Shown piece after piece: positions 9,541 to 19,619 of a stretch of DNA of 64,000 nt. Source of the DNA: Xanthomonas nasturtii (lineage in GTDB: Bacteria > Pseudomonadota > Gammaproteobacteria > Xanthomonadales > Xanthomonadaceae); the NCBI RefSeq assembly GCF_001660815.1, contig NZ_LYMI01000004.1, forward strand, positions 62,001-126,000. The letters are read 5' to 3'. The translations under genes were made by a program, and so were the position numbers. How positions within the stretch are numbered: the first letter of the stretch is position 1; every line of letters begins with the position of its first letter. The notes below the pieces were generated by a model. The model did not search any database. It saw nothing but the letters and a program-made list of their open reading frames with translations, and had not been told where the DNA came from.

Positions 9541-9573
9541 AAAAAACAAAGGCCCCGGCATGCCGGGGCCCTC
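9541..9573 (-). terminator. Rho-independent terminator of gapA
   Basis: A 10-bp perfect palindromic stem (ggccccggca/tgccggggcc, 9551-9570) followed on the minus strand by TTTGTTTTTT, about 25 bp beyond the gapA stop. Confidence 0.9.
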
Positions 9574-9596
9574 AAAGCGTCGCGTAAGCGCGCGAT

Positions 9597-11040
<1,444 letters not shown>

Positions 11041-11553
11041 ATGCGTCGCACCCTGTTCTCTCTGGTTCTGGCCCTTGCTGCCACCCCGGCGCTGGCCGCT
11101 GGCGTGATGCATTACAACGCAAAGGCCACCCTGCCCGCCGATGGCGAAGCGCGCGAAGTCGCCGCGCTGTTCGATACCTGGAACGCCGCACTGGCCACTG
11201 GCAACCCCGACAAGGTGGCCGATCTGTATGCCCCGGACGGCGTGCTGCTGCCGACGGTCTCCAACGAAGTGCGCGCCTCGCGCGAGCAGATCGAAAAGTA
11301 CTTCGAGATGTTCCTGACCAAGAAGCCGCAGGGCGTGATCAACTACCGCACCGTGCGTGTGCTCGATGACGACAGTGCAGTGGATGCCGGCGTCTATACC
11401 TTCACCCTGACCGATAAAGAGGGCAAGAAGAGCAACGTGCAGGCGCGCTACACCTTCGTGTACGAAAAGCGCGACGGCAAGTGGCTGATCATCAACCACC
11501 ACAGCTCGGCGATGCCGGAAGTGGATGCACCCAAGGTCGCCAAGGCCAAGTAA
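11041..11553 (+). CDS. Secreted NTF2-like protein (SgcJ/EcaC, DUF4440 type)
   Basis: The 170-residue protein opens MRRTLFSLVLALAATPALAA, a classic signal peptide. The mature part is an NTF2-like cone fold: helix EVAALFDTWNAALATGNPDKV, then DLYAPDGVLLPTVSNEVR, IEKYFEMFLTKKPQGVI, and strands ending YTFVYEKRDGKWLIINHHSS. That layout matches the SgcJ/EcaC and calcium/calmodulin kinase II association-domain proteins. Members lack one common reaction, so no enzyme activity is proposed. CGGAG sits 8 bases before the ATG. It is followed by a 278-bp gap before the first ompW gene, and it is probably a periplasmic protein with its own promoter. Confidence 0.85.
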   Translation: MRRTLFSLVLALAATPALAAGVMHYNAKATLPADGEAREVAALFDTWNAALATGNPDKVADLYAPDGVLLPTVSNEVRASREQIEKYFEMFLTKKPQGVINYRTVRVLDDDSAVDAGVYTFTLTDKEGKKSNVQARYTFVYEKRDGKWLIINHHSSAMPEVDAPKVAKAK

Positions 11554-11831
11554 GTGGTGGATCGCACAGGCCATCGATTGGCTGTCGCCGCCAGCACCCA
11601 TGCAACCGTCTGCGTCCCTCCTCCGCCGACGGTTGTGCCAGGCACATCACGTGCTACTGGCGGTGCGCTGCACCGCTGCGACCACCCGCACCACTGCCGT
11701 CAATGCGGGTTGCTGCTGCAGCCAGCGCAACGCCGGGCGCCTGAGCACGCTGCCGGATTGATCAGGATCAAGGCAGCGGCGGCGCCAAGCCCCAAGACTT
11801 CCTCCATTCATTGCACCCAACGAGAATTCCT

Positions 11832-12455
11832 ATGCGCATGCGCTCTACCCTCCTGCTCGCCGGCCTGGCCGCCGCTTTCGCCAGCGTCCCCGCACTGGCT
11901 CAATCCAAAGGCGACTGGACCGTTGCCGTCGGCGCCCACCAGGTCGCTCCCAAATCCGATAATGGGCGCTTGGTCGGCGGCACGCTCGAAGCGGAGGTGG
12001 GCAAGGCCATCAAGCCGACCTTTACCGCGGAATATTTCATTGCCGACAACCTGGGCATCGAAGTACTGGCCGCGCTGCCGTTCGAACACGACATCGCATT
12101 GCGCGGGCTGGGCCGCGTTGGCAGCACCAAGCATCTGCCGCCGGTGATTTCGCTGCAATACCACTTCAACAGCCAGGGCAAGCTGTCGCCGTTCGTTGGC
12201 GCCGGCATCAACTACACGCGCTTCTTCAGCACCGACACCCGCGGCGCACTGGCCGGCAGCGAGCTGGAGCTGGACGATTCCTGGGGCCTGGCCCTGCATG
12301 CCGGCGTGGACTACAAGCTCAGCGACCGTGGCGCGTTGCGCGTCAACCTGCGCTGGATCGACATCGATACCGAAGCGCGCCTGGATGGCAACCGCATCGG
12401 CACGGTCAACATCGACCCGCTGGTCTACGGCGTGGCCTACGTGCACCGGTTCTGA
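11832..12455 (+). CDS. OmpW-family outer membrane protein (copy 1)
   Basis: A 207-residue protein with signal peptide MRMRSTLLLAGLAAAFASVP..ALAQ and an eight-stranded small beta-barrel pattern of alternating polar and hydrophobic strands. OmpW hallmarks are visible: TFTAEYFIADNLGIEVLAAL, PPVISLQYHFNSQGKLSPFV, GAGINYTRFF, and a terminal strand ending in aromatic F (YGVAYVHRF). OmpW proteins form narrow hydrophobic channels in the outer membrane for small hydrophobic molecules and respond to stress in other bacteria. GAGAA lies upstream of the ATG at 11832; a second ATG two codons on is possible. It lies 123 bp upstream of a paralogue. Confidence 0.92.
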   Translation: MRMRSTLLLAGLAAAFASVPALAQSKGDWTVAVGAHQVAPKSDNGRLVGGTLEAEVGKAIKPTFTAEYFIADNLGIEVLAALPFEHDIALRGLGRVGSTKHLPPVISLQYHFNSQGKLSPFVGAGINYTRFFSTDTRGALAGSELELDDSWGLALHAGVDYKLSDRGALRVNLRWIDIDTEARLDGNRIGTVNIDPLVYGVAYVHRF

Positions 12456-12530
12456 CCCTTGGCGGCGTGGGCGGCGCTTCTCTGGCACACTTGCGGTCCA
12501 GGGACGTGAATCCATCCACCGCCGGAGTTG

Positions 12531-12562
12531 CGGACAGGTCGGTCACGTCGACCGCCTGTCCG
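12531..12562 (+). promoter_or_regulatory. Stem-loop between the two ompW genes
   Basis: cggacagg-t-cggtc pairs with gaccg-cctgtccg: 13 paired bases, one bulged T and a 5-base loop. It ends 16 bases before the ATG of the second gene, covering the region just upstream of its ribosome-binding site. It could stabilise mRNA ends, limit read-through or modulate translation. No U-run follows, so it is not a canonical terminator. Confidence 0.5.
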
Positions 12563-12578
12563 ACCTACCGGGGATTCC

Positions 12579-13193
12579 ATGAACACGCTGATTCACACCG
12601 CCCTCGCCATTGCCCTGGCCGCCTCGGCCGCCCCCGCTTTCGCACAGTCGGCCAGCCACTGGACGACCGGTTACGGTGCCGGCTATGTGTCGCCCAAGTC
12701 CGACAGCGGCACTTTCGGCGGCACGCAGGCCGAGATCAAGGGCGCGCCGGCACTGTCGTTTACCTACGAATACTTCATCCGCAACAACCTCGGCATCGAA
12801 GTGCATGCCGCAGTGGCGGGCAAGCACGACCTGGAACTGCAGGGCATCGGCAAGGTGGGCAGTTACTGGTCGGTGCCACCGAGCGTGTTGTTGCAGTACC
12901 ACATCAACGGCTATGGCACGGTGTCGCCCTTCGTGGGCGTGGGCATCAACTACACCACCTTTCTGGGCGAAGACACCGAGCCGACCATCGGCAGCGGCGA
13001 TCTGCGCTTCGACGATTCGGTCGGTGCCACCGCACATGTCGGCGTGGATTTCATCTTCAACGAGCGCAGCGGGCTGCGCGTGGATGCGCGCTGGACCGAT
13101 TCGCGCAGCAACGTCGATCTCAACGGCGCGCGGCTGGGCAAGGCGCGGATCGATCCGCTGACCTTTGGCGTGTCGTATCTGGTTTATTACTGA
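12579..13193 (+). CDS. OmpW-family outer membrane protein (copy 2)
   Basis: A 204-residue protein with signal peptide MNTLIHTALAIALAASAAPA..FAQ. It is clearly paralogous to the gene upstream: shared segments include VSPKSDSGTFGGTQAEIKGA versus VAPKSDNGRLVGGTLEAEVG, FTYEYFIRNNLGIEVHAAV, VLLQYHINGYGTVSPFVGV and GINYTTFLGEDTEP. The final strand is FGVSYLVYY, ending in tyrosine rather than the phenylalanine usual for barrel assembly; an aromatic end is still acceptable. The tandem arrangement points to local duplication followed by divergence. CGGGG precedes the ATG at 12579. A hairpin directly upstream may set expression relative to the first copy. Confidence 0.92.
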   Translation: MNTLIHTALAIALAASAAPAFAQSASHWTTGYGAGYVSPKSDSGTFGGTQAEIKGAPALSFTYEYFIRNNLGIEVHAAVAGKHDLELQGIGKVGSYWSVPPSVLLQYHINGYGTVSPFVGVGINYTTFLGEDTEPTIGSGDLRFDDSVGATAHVGVDFIFNERSGLRVDARWTDSRSNVDLNGARLGKARIDPLTFGVSYLVYY

Positions 13194-13423
13194 GCGCTGC
13201 CAGCAAAACGACTGCGCTCACCACCAGGCGGGCGCAGTCAGTGTTCGGTGCGGCATATACCGCTCGTGCACCGGGTCCTGAGCGTGCTGTCCACATCTGC
13301 CTGACCACTGCTCGCCAGGTTGTAGTCGCCGCTCCAAGCGGTGCTGGTGCCACACTGAGGCGTGGCTGTTGCCTGCCCGGGGTGGCCATCAAACCGTCCC
13401 GGACCGATGCGTACAATCAGCGG

Positions 13424-14239
13424 ATGAAGACATTCCCCCTCTCTGCAATCGTCGTTGCGACGGCAATGGCCGCCGCGATCCACCCCACCACCGCGCTGGC
13501 CTGGGGCCCACAGGGTCACCGCCTGGTGGCGCGCATCGCCGAAACCGAACTGAGCCCGCAGGCACGTGCGCAGGTGGCGCAATTGCTGGCCGGCGAGCCG
13601 GACCCGACGCTGCATGGCGTGGCCAGCTGGGCCGACGCGCTGCGCGAGCACGACCCGGACCTGGGCAAGCGCTCCGGGCCGTGGCACTACGTCAATCTGG
13701 GCGAACACGACTGCGCGTATTCGCCGCCGCGCGACTGCCCGGACGGCAATTGCGTGATCGCCGCGCTGGATCAACAAACCGCGTTGCTTGCAGATCGCAA
13801 CCGGCCGCTGGACGTGCGTCGCCAGGCCCTGAAGTTCGTGGTGCATTTTGTCGGCGACATCCATCAACCGATGCATGCCGGCTACGCGCACGACAAGGGC
13901 GGCAACGACTTCCAGCTGCAGGTCGATGGCAAGGGCAGCAACCTGCATGCGCTATGGGACAGCGGCATGCTCAACGACCGCCATCTGAGCGACGATGCCT
14001 ACCTGCAACGCCTGCTGGCATTACCTGCTGCCACAGCGGTGTCTGCGGCATTGCCACCACCGGCTGCGGCGTGGGCACAGGCCTCGTGCAAGATCGCCAT
14101 CACGCCCGGCGTGTACCCCAGCGCACATGTGTTGCCGCAGACCTACATCGCCACCTATCGCCCGGTCGCCGAAACGCAGTTGCGCCTGGCCGGCGACCGG
14201 CTCGCCGCCGTACTCAATGCGGCGCTGGCCAGCCCCTGA
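13424..14239 (+). CDS. S1/P1-family zinc-dependent nuclease, secreted
   Basis: The 271-residue protein begins MKTFPLSAIVVATAMAAAIH with a signal peptide ending TALA, so the mature protein starts with Trp (WGPQGHRLVARIAE), whose amino group is a zinc ligand in P1/S1 nucleases. Other ligand motifs follow in the expected order: SWADALR (Asp), WHYVNLGEHDC (His), KFVVHFVGDIHQPMHAGYA (His-Asp-His) and NLHALWDSGM (His-Asp). These trinuclear-zinc enzymes cleave single-stranded nucleic acids and remove 3'-phosphates of nucleotides. It is predicted to be exported to the periplasm or medium. Length is normal and all metal-binding motifs are present. It is followed by the metallo-hydrolase gene after 13 bp and is possibly co-transcribed. 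Confidence 0.93.
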   Translation: MKTFPLSAIVVATAMAAAIHPTTALAWGPQGHRLVARIAETELSPQARAQVAQLLAGEPDPTLHGVASWADALREHDPDLGKRSGPWHYVNLGEHDCAYSPPRDCPDGNCVIAALDQQTALLADRNRPLDVRRQALKFVVHFVGDIHQPMHAGYAHDKGGNDFQLQVDGKGSNLHALWDSGMLNDRHLSDDAYLQRLLALPAATAVSAALPPPAAAWAQASCKIAITPGVYPSAHVLPQTYIATYRPVAETQLRLAGDRLAAVLNAALASP

Positions 14240-14252
14240 CGTGGAGACGCCG

Positions 14253-15077
14253 ATGCAGCCCCAGGTCCTTGCGTTCTTTCATGCCGCCAGCAACACCTTC
14301 ACCTATGTGGTCGCCGATGCTGCCTCCGGTGCGGCGGCGGTGATCGACCCGGCGCTGGATTATGTGGCCGCTACCGGCATCATCCAGACGCATGCGGCGC
14401 AAGCCATCCTCGATGCCATCGAGCAACGCGGATGGCAGCTGCAGTGGCTGCTGGAAACCCATGCGCATGCCGATCACCTGTCTGCTGCGCAGTGGCTGAA
14501 ACAGCACTGGCCGCAGGCGCGCATCGGCATCGGCGAAGGCATTCGTCATGTGCAACAGACGCTGGCACCGCAGTACGCATTGCCGGAAGACTTCCGTGCC
14601 GATGGTTCGCAGTTCGATCATCTGTTTGCCGATGACGAGCGTTTCCTGCTCGGCGGCATCGCCGCACGCGTCATCGCAGTACCCGGCCACACCAGCGACA
14701 GCATTGCGTACCTGATCGGCGATGCGCTGTTTCCGGGCGATTCGTTGTTCATGCCCGATGCGGGCACCGCGCGTTGCGACTTTCCCGGCGGCGATGCGCG
14801 CCAGCTGTTTGCGTCGATCCAGCGCATGTATACGCTGCCGGAGCGCACCCGCGTGTTCGTCTGCCACGACTACGGCCCCGGTGGGCGCGCGGTGGCGTAC
14901 CAGACCAGTATCGGCGCACAGCGGCGCAGCAATATTCACGTGCGCGACGGCGTCGATGTCGAGGCCTTCGTGGCGCAGCGACAAGCGCGCGATGCCAGCT
15001 TGCCCGAACCCAAGCTGATCCGGCCGGCCTTGCAGACCAATCTGCAGGCGGGCCGCTGCGCCGGACTGGTTCCGTAG
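14253..15077 (+). CDS. Metallo-beta-lactamase-fold hydrolase, persulfide dioxygenase-like
   Basis: A 274-residue cytoplasmic protein with the MBL motif [15 protein letters not shown] (HxHxDH), the second ligand in [13 protein letters not shown], the third in [20 protein letters not shown], and the fourth histidine in [11 protein letters not shown]. The motifs [12 protein letters not shown] and HDY are characteristic of the ETHE1/Blh subgroup of persulfide dioxygenases and glyoxalase II-like enzymes. That makes oxidation of glutathione persulfide the likeliest activity. No fused rhodanese domain is seen. GTGGAG lies 6 bases before the ATG at 14253; an in-frame GTG at 14241 is a less likely start. 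It sits 13 bp after the nuclease gene. Confidence 0.88.
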   Translation: MQPQVLAFFHAASNTFTYVVADAASGAAAVIDPALDYVAATGIIQTHAAQAILDAIEQRGWQLQWLLETHAHADHLSAAQWLKQHWPQARIGIGEGIRHVQQTLAPQYALPEDFRADGSQFDHLFADDERFLLGGIAARVIAVPGHTSDSIAYLIGDALFPGDSLFMPDAGTARCDFPGGDARQLFASIQRMYTLPERTRVFVCHDYGPGGRAVAYQTSIGAQRRSNIHVRDGVDVEAFVAQRQARDASLPEPKLIRPALQTNLQAGRCAGLVP

Positions 15078-15151
15078 CGCGGGCGGGCTCGCCACGCGGG
15101 GCGCATCGCCCAGCCGTTATGATCGGGGACTACCCGGTGAGGAGTTCCCCC

Positions 15152-15928
15152 ATGCGCATGATCGGTTTCTGGCAACGCGCGTTGTGCGTGCTGATGTTGG
15201 CGCTGCCCATGCTGGCGAGTGCGCAGACCGCACCGGTCACCGTATTCGCAGCGGCCAGCCTGAAAGAATCGATGGACGAGGCCACGGCTGCATACGAGAA
15301 AGCGGCCGGCACGCCGGTGCGGGTGTCGTATGCAGCGAGCTCCGCACTGGCACGCCAGATCGAACAGGGCGCACCGGCGGACGTGTTCTTTTCGGCCGAC
15401 CTGGAGTGGATGGATTACCTGCAGCAACGTGGCCTGGTGCTGCCGGCGCAGCGTCACAGCCTGCTCGGCAACACGCTGGTGTTGATCGCGCCGGCCAACA
15501 GCAAGCTGCGCGTGGACCCGCGCACGCCCGGCGCCATTGCCAAGGCGCTTGGCGAGAACGGCCGCCTGGCCGTTGGCCAGACCGCCAGCGTGCCGGCCGG
15601 CAAATACGCCGCCGCTGCGCTGCGCAAGCTCGGCCAATGGGACAGCGTCAGCGACCGCCTTGCCGAATCGGAAAGCGTGCGCGCGGCATTGATGCTGGTC
15701 TCGCGTGGCGAAGCGCCGCTGGGCATCGTGTACGGCTCGGACGCACGCGCCGATGCCAAGGTCCGCGTGGTGGCGACCTTTCCCGACGACAGCCATGAGG
15801 CCATTGTCTATCCGGTTGCCGCATTGAAAAACAGCAGCAATCCCGCCACCGCCGCTTTCGTGACCTGGCTGGCGAGCAAGCCGGCCAGGACGATCTTCGC
15901 GCGCCATGGTTTTTCGCTGAAGGATTGA
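15152..15928 (+). CDS. modA: Molybdate ABC transporter substrate-binding protein
   Basis: A 258-residue protein with signal peptide ([24 protein letters not shown]) and the ModA core: [69 protein letters not shown] and [13 protein letters not shown]. It captures molybdate (or tungstate) in the periplasm and delivers it to ModB. GAGGAG precedes the ATG at 15152. It heads modABC, with only 10 bp to modB. I saw no obvious ModE operator upstream. Confidence 0.97.
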   Translation: MRMIGFWQRALCVLMLALPMLASAQTAPVTVFAAASLKESMDEATAAYEKAAGTPVRVSYAASSALARQIEQGAPADVFFSADLEWMDYLQQRGLVLPAQRHSLLGNTLVLIAPANSKLRVDPRTPGAIAKALGENGRLAVGQTASVPAGKYAAAALRKLGQWDSVSDRLAESESVRAALMLVSRGEAPLGIVYGSDARADAKVRVVATFPDDSHEAIVYPVAALKNSSNPATAAFVTWLASKPARTIFARHGFSLKD

Positions 15929-15938
15929 GGCACGCCGC

Positions 15939-16631
15939 TTGTCGATGTTCACCCCGGAAGAGCTGACCGCGATCGGCTTGAGTCTCAAGGTTGCGATCGT
16001 GGCGGCGCTTGCCAGCCTGCCGCCGGGTATCGCCTGCGGCTGGTTGCTGGCGCGGCGCCGCTTTCCGGGCAAGGCGCTGCTGGATGCGCTGCTGCATCTG
16101 CCGTTGGTGATGCCGCCGGTGGTCACCGGCTATGCGCTGCTGGTGGTGCTGGGCACGCAGGGGCCGGTGGGCAGCTGGTTGCTGGAACACCTGGGCATCC
16201 AGTTCGCCTTCCGCTGGACCGGCGCGGCGCTGGCGTGCGCGGTGATGGGATTTCCGCTGATGGTGCGCGCGATCCGTCTATCCATCGAAGCCACCGACCG
16301 TCGCCTGGAAGCGGCCGCCGCCACCCTGGGCGCCGGGCCGTGGCGAGTGTTCTTCAGCATCACCTTGCCGCTGGCCTGGCCGGGCCTGGTCGCCGGCGTG
16401 GTGCTTGCGTTCGCCAAGGCACTGGGCGAGTTCGGCGCCACCATCACCTTCGTGTCGAATATCCCTGGCGAAACGCAGACCTTGTCGTCGGCCATCTATG
16501 GCCTGATGCAGGTGCCGGGCATGGAATCGGGCATCTGGCGACTGGCCGGCGTGGCGCTGGCGATTTCGCTGGCAGCGTTGCTGCTGTCCGAATGGCTGGT
16601 GCGCAGGCCGCATCCGCGCGAGGAGGACTGA
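15939..16631 (+). CDS. modB: Molybdate ABC transporter permease
   Basis: About 230 residues with five predicted membrane helices and the ABC permease EAA loop [20 protein letters not shown], followed by [20 protein letters not shown] and [20 protein letters not shown], the hallmark of ModB/CysTW-type permeases. It forms the inner membrane channel. GAGG lies 8 bases before the TTG at 15939, making TTG the best-placed start; an ATG at 15945 is the alternative. The TGA stop overlaps the ATG of modC, so translation is coupled. Confidence 0.96.
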   Translation: MSMFTPEELTAIGLSLKVAIVAALASLPPGIACGWLLARRRFPGKALLDALLHLPLVMPPVVTGYALLVVLGTQGPVGSWLLEHLGIQFAFRWTGAALACAVMGFPLMVRAIRLSIEATDRRLEAAAATLGAGPWRVFFSITLPLAWPGLVAGVVLAFAKALGEFGATITFVSNIPGETQTLSSAIYGLMQVPGMESGIWRLAGVALAISLAALLLSEWLVRRPHPREED

Positions 16632-17245
16632 TGCTGGATATCGATCTGCAGCTGCAACGCGGCACCTTCGAACGGCGTATCCGCATCCACGACGATGCGC
16701 GCGTGGTGGCGCTGGTGGGCCCATCCGGTGCCGGCAAGACCACGGTGCTCAACGCGATTGCCGGACTGGTGCGCCCGCATGCCGGGCATATCCGCATCGA
16801 CGGGCGCTGCCTGTTCGACGCCGGGCAAGGCATCGACCTGCTCACGCACAAGCGCCGGATCGGTTACGTGTTTCAAGATGCGCGGCTGTTCCCGCACCTG
16901 GATGTGCGCGGCAACCTGCGCTACGGCCGGCATGCGCGCGGCACGGCGCCGTTCGGCTTCGAGGATGTGGTGGGACTGCTTGGCATCGCGCCGTTACTGC
17001 AACGCCGGCCGCGCAACCTCTCCGGGGGCGAGGCGCAGCGCGTGGCGATCGGCCGCGCCTTGTTGGCACAACCGGCGATCCTGCTGTTCGACGAACCGCT
17101 GTCTGCTTTGGACCAGGCGCGCCGCGAGGAGTTGATCCCGTACCTGCAGCGCGTGCGCGACGAGATTCGCCTGCCGATGCTCTACGTCAGCCACAACCCC
17201 GATGAGGTGCAGCGCATTGCCGATAGCGTGCATGTGCTGGATTGA
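16631..17245 (+). CDS. modC: Molybdate ABC transporter ATP-binding protein, short form
   Basis: A 204-residue ATPase with Walker [10 protein letters not shown] (about residue 30), Q-loop [14 protein letters not shown], signature [17 protein letters not shown], Walker [13 protein letters not shown] and H-loop [11 protein letters not shown]. It powers molybdate import with ModB. Family members are usually about 350 residues because a C-terminal molybdate-binding (TOBE/MOP) domain follows the ATPase. Here the protein stops right after the ATPase core, so the regulatory domain is absent. All catalytic motifs are intact, so it is likely functional but not inhibited by cytoplasmic molybdate. It overlaps modB by one base. 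Confidence 0.94.
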   Translation: MLDIDLQLQRGTFERRIRIHDDARVVALVGPSGAGKTTVLNAIAGLVRPHAGHIRIDGRCLFDAGQGIDLLTHKRRIGYVFQDARLFPHLDVRGNLRYGRHARGTAPFGFEDVVGLLGIAPLLQRRPRNLSGGEAQRVAIGRALLAQPAILLFDEPLSALDQARREELIPYLQRVRDEIRLPMLYVSHNPDEVQRIADSVHVLD

Positions 17246-17279
17246 AAGCGGCGACTAAACGTAGCAACCGCTGCAATCC

Positions 17280-17864
17280 CTATCGCGCGACCTTCCCGCT
17301 ACGCACGCTCACCTTGCCTTGCCGCACCTCGAAGGTGAACGCGAACGACAGCGTCACCGGTACCGGCTCGATCTGGGAGGCGCCGGTGCAATCGTCCGGT
17401 GCTGCCGGTTGCGCAACCCCGGGTGCATACGTGCACATCGCGGCCGGGACGAACTGCCATCGCTGCGCGTTGGTGCGCACCGCCTGCAGCAGATCGGCAT
17501 TGTCCGGCAGCAGCCCTGCCACGCATTCTTCGCGGTCGGACATCGCATCGACGCGCTGCACGCTACCGTCGGCAGCGAGGATGAGATGGGCACAGACGGT
17601 GGTCGGCGCCAGGGTCTGGCGCGGCGAATCGGCAGGCAGTACCGGTGCCTCGCTGCGCAGCGCACGCGGCATGCGAAAGCGCTGGGTTGGCGCCAGCTTA
17701 TAGGGCTCGATCCTCGCGGTGCCCCCGTCATCCGGGCGCGATGGCAGCAGGCGTTGATCCACTGAATCCTCGCGCTGGCGACGTTCCTGCTCCACGCCCT
17801 GCCGGGTGGCGCAACCGCTTACAGCCAGCGTCAGGAAGACGCTGCAGACCTTGAGGGAGTTCAT
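17280..17864 (-). CDS. Lipoprotein of unknown function, partner of the BlaR1-like protein
   Basis: A 194-residue protein starting MNSLKVCSVFLTLAVSGCAT with a lipobox (AVSGC), so it is predicted to be a lipidated envelope protein. The mature part has a charged helix (EQERRQREDSVDQRLLP). A C-terminal domain follows with VCAHLILAADGSVQRVDAMS and AVRTNAQRWQFVPA, which resembles the TonB-C-like repeat seen at the end of the gene upstream. The likeness to the TonB-like domain is by eye only. Its start overlaps the end of the M56 gene (ATGA), so it is the third gene of the blaI-blaR-like operon. Function unknown. Confidence 0.75.
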   Translation of the reverse strand: MNSLKVCSVFLTLAVSGCATRQGVEQERRQREDSVDQRLLPSRPDDGGTARIEPYKLAPTQRFRMPRALRSEAPVLPADSPRQTLAPTTVCAHLILAADGSVQRVDAMSDREECVAGLLPDNADLLQAVRTNAQRWQFVPAAMCTYAPGVAQPAAPDDCTGASQIEPVPVTLSFAFTFEVRQGKVSVRSGKVAR

Positions 17865-19165
17865 CGCAGCGTTCCGCGTTCAATGCATTGCGTCTTTGCG
17901 CAGCTGGCAACGCGCTCGGACTGCGCTGCAGCGTGCTGCGTTTCGGCATTGTGATCGGCACCGGCATTTCGATGCGTGACTGCGGGCGCCGGGTCTGGTG
18001 GATCCAGTTCGAATTTCACCGGCACGCGCACGTCGGACGCCACTGCGTGGCCCTGCCTGAGCGCAGGCTTGAAGCGCCAGGTGCGTGCTGCGTCGAGCAC
18101 GGCTTGATCGAACACACCAGCCGGCACGCTGTGCACGATGGCGATGTTGTCGGGTGTTCCAGTTGGGCTCACCGCGATCTGTAGTTCGACAAATCCGGCA
18201 AGCTGCTCGGCAACCGCATGCGCTGGATACCTGGGCGGCTGCATGCTGCGAAAATCGGGCGCATTGCCGGGCACGGGCATGCCCTGCAGTTGCGCAGGCT
18301 GCAAAGCCCAGCAGGCGCCGCTGAGCATCAACGCCATCGCGACCACCATGCGTAGATTCCAACGCGCACGCGGTACTTCCACCGCAGGGCTCAGCAATGC
18401 AGCCACGCGTTGCGTGATGGCATGCGGCGCGGCCCAATGGCAGGCGGTCGTCGGCATCCAGCCTGCGCCACACTGGGTCTTCAGCATCGCCGTGGCGTAG
18501 CTGCGGCGCTGGCCCGGGAAGCGCGCCAGCACGGCAGCATCGCAGGCCAGTTCCTGATCCAGCCGGAACGCACGCCATGCCAGATGCATCAACGGATGGC
18601 ACCAGCCGAGGCACAGCAACGTTGCGGCCAGCAGATTGGCGTGCAGATCGCCGCGACGCAGATGCAGGCGCTCATGCGCCAGGATCAGGGTGCGCTCGGC
18701 GGCGGTGTAGCGCGTGTGGAAATCCATCGGCACCACGATGCGCGGGCGCCAGATGCCCAGCGACACCGGCAGCCCCACATCGTGCGTTGCCGCCCACAGC
18801 CCGCTGCCCAGCGCATGCAACGCGCCCAGGCTGTGCACGTATTGCCGTTGTCGCCAGCAAAGCGCAACGGCCATCGCAACGGCACCGGCCAACCAGGCAG
18901 CCAGCAACTCACCCGCCCATGCGGGCTGGCTGCTTTCCAGGGTGAGCGGCAATGCAACCAACGCCGGCATCTTCGGCAACGCTGTCGCTGGCGGCGGCCC
19001 CGGCAGCAACGCTGCCAACACCGCGAGCGGCACGGCGGCCCAGATCGCGTACGCCGCTGTTGCGCCAAGCCAGGCACGCAGCGCACGACGCAGCAGCAGG
19101 CATGTCAGTAGCGCTGCGCTGCTGTACAGCGTGACGCGCAACAGCGATGGCAGGTCAAGGTGCAT
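17861..19165 (-). CDS. BlaR1-like M56-family membrane metalloprotease with TonB-like C-terminus
   Basis: A 434-residue protein with N-terminal membrane helices, then the M56 zinc protease motif LILAHERLHLRRGDLHANL (HExxH at about 164-168) and the downstream RLDQELACDAAVLARFP block. A further membrane helix (VVAMALMLSGACWAL) leads to a periplasmic TonB C-terminal domain (PRYPAHAVAEQLAGFVELQI ... ARTWRFKPALRQGHAV). The BlaR1/MecR1 beta-lactam sensor domain is replaced by this TonB-like module. By analogy with BlaR1-BlaI it may sense an envelope signal and cause inactivation of the adjacent repressor; that is inference. The start overlaps the blaI stop by 11 bases. Its targets cannot be read from sequence. 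Confidence 0.9.
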   Translation of the reverse strand: MHLDLPSLLRVTLYSSAALLTCLLLRRALRAWLGATAAYAIWAAVPLAVLAALLPGPPPATALPKMPALVALPLTLESSQPAWAGELLAAWLAGAVAMAVALCWRQRQYVHSLGALHALGSGLWAATHDVGLPVSLGIWRPRIVVPMDFHTRYTAAERTLILAHERLHLRRGDLHANLLAATLLCLGWCHPLMHLAWRAFRLDQELACDAAVLARFPGQRRSYATAMLKTQCGAGWMPTTACHWAAPHAITQRVAALLSPAVEVPRARWNLRMVVAMALMLSGACWALQPAQLQGMPVPGNAPDFRSMQPPRYPAHAVAEQLAGFVELQIAVSPTGTPDNIAIVHSVPAGVFDQAVLDAARTWRFKPALRQGHAVASDVRVPVKFELDPPDPAPAVTHRNAGADHNAETQHAAAQSERVASCAKTQCIERGTLR

Positions 19166-19520
19166 CGTCCAACTCCTTGAGCAGACGCTTCAATTCCGCG
19201 ATGTCGGCCCGGCTGAGTTGCCCGCGTGCGCTGAAGTGGGCCACCAGTGGCGCAACCCGCCCGCCGAACAGCCGCTGCAGCAATCCTTCGCTCTGCTGCT
19301 GCACCCAGTGCTCACGCGCCAGCAGCGGTGTGTAGTGGTATTTGCGACCATGCTTTTCTGCTGCAACGGCCCCTTTGGTGAGCAGCCGGTTGAGCAAGGT
19401 CTTGATGGTCGGCTCGGCCCAGCCGGTGTGTGCCAGCGCGGCAATCACCTCTTCGGCCGCGCGCGGAGCGCCGTCCCAGAGCACCTGCATCACCACCGCT
19501 TCGGCATCACTGATCGGCAT
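19155..19520 (-). CDS. BlaI/MecI/CopY-family transcriptional repressor
   Basis: A 121-residue winged-helix repressor: MPISDAEAVVMQVLWDGAPR, helix-turn-helix WAEPTIKTLLNRLLTKGAV, and the wing KHGRKYHYTPLLAREHW, the classic BlaI/MecI layout. The C-terminal helices mediate dimerisation. The ATG at 19518-19520 is chosen because homology begins here and operator-like palindromes lie immediately upstream. It probably represses its own operon (blaI, M56 protease, lipoprotein) and is released by proteolysis triggered by the M56 partner. No beta-lactamase gene is nearby, so the regulon may concern envelope maintenance. Confidence 0.93.
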   Translation of the reverse strand: MPISDAEAVVMQVLWDGAPRAAEEVIAALAHTGWAEPTIKTLLNRLLTKGAVAAEKHGRKYHYTPLLAREHWVQQQSEGLLQRLFGGRVAPLVAHFSARGQLSRADIAELKRLLKELDDAP

Positions 19521-19524
19521 ACGA

Positions 19525-19574
19525 TTACACCCGTAATTTTTTTCGATTACGCGCGTAAACGAATCCGCTGTCAA
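19525..19574 (-). promoter_or_regulatory. blaI-operon promoter with two operator palindromes
   Basis: Two TTAC-N4-GTAA palindromes are present, at 19525-19536 (TTACACCCGTAA) and 19547-19558 (TTACGCGCGTAA), with centres 22 bp apart, about two helical turns. On the minus strand a perfect -35 TTGACA (19569-19574) and a -10-like CGTAAT (19546-19551) are 17 bp apart. The distal operator therefore covers the -10 and the proximal one sits just before the blaI start codon. This is the arrangement expected of an autorepressed BlaI-type promoter. Confidence 0.8.
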
Positions 19575-19619
19575 GCACCGTTTGTCGGTGCGGTGCCACC
19601 CTCGCCGACGGATCGTCTG

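Noticed and set aside
13210-13239. Hairpin gactgcgc/gcgcagtc after the second ompW gene
   Set aside because: Only an 8-bp stem with a 14-base loop and no U-run; too weak to call a terminator.
12467-13423. Long in-frame extension upstream of the S1/P1 nuclease
   Set aside because: It overlaps the second ompW gene in another frame and lacks homology; the nuclease starts with its own signal peptide at 13424.
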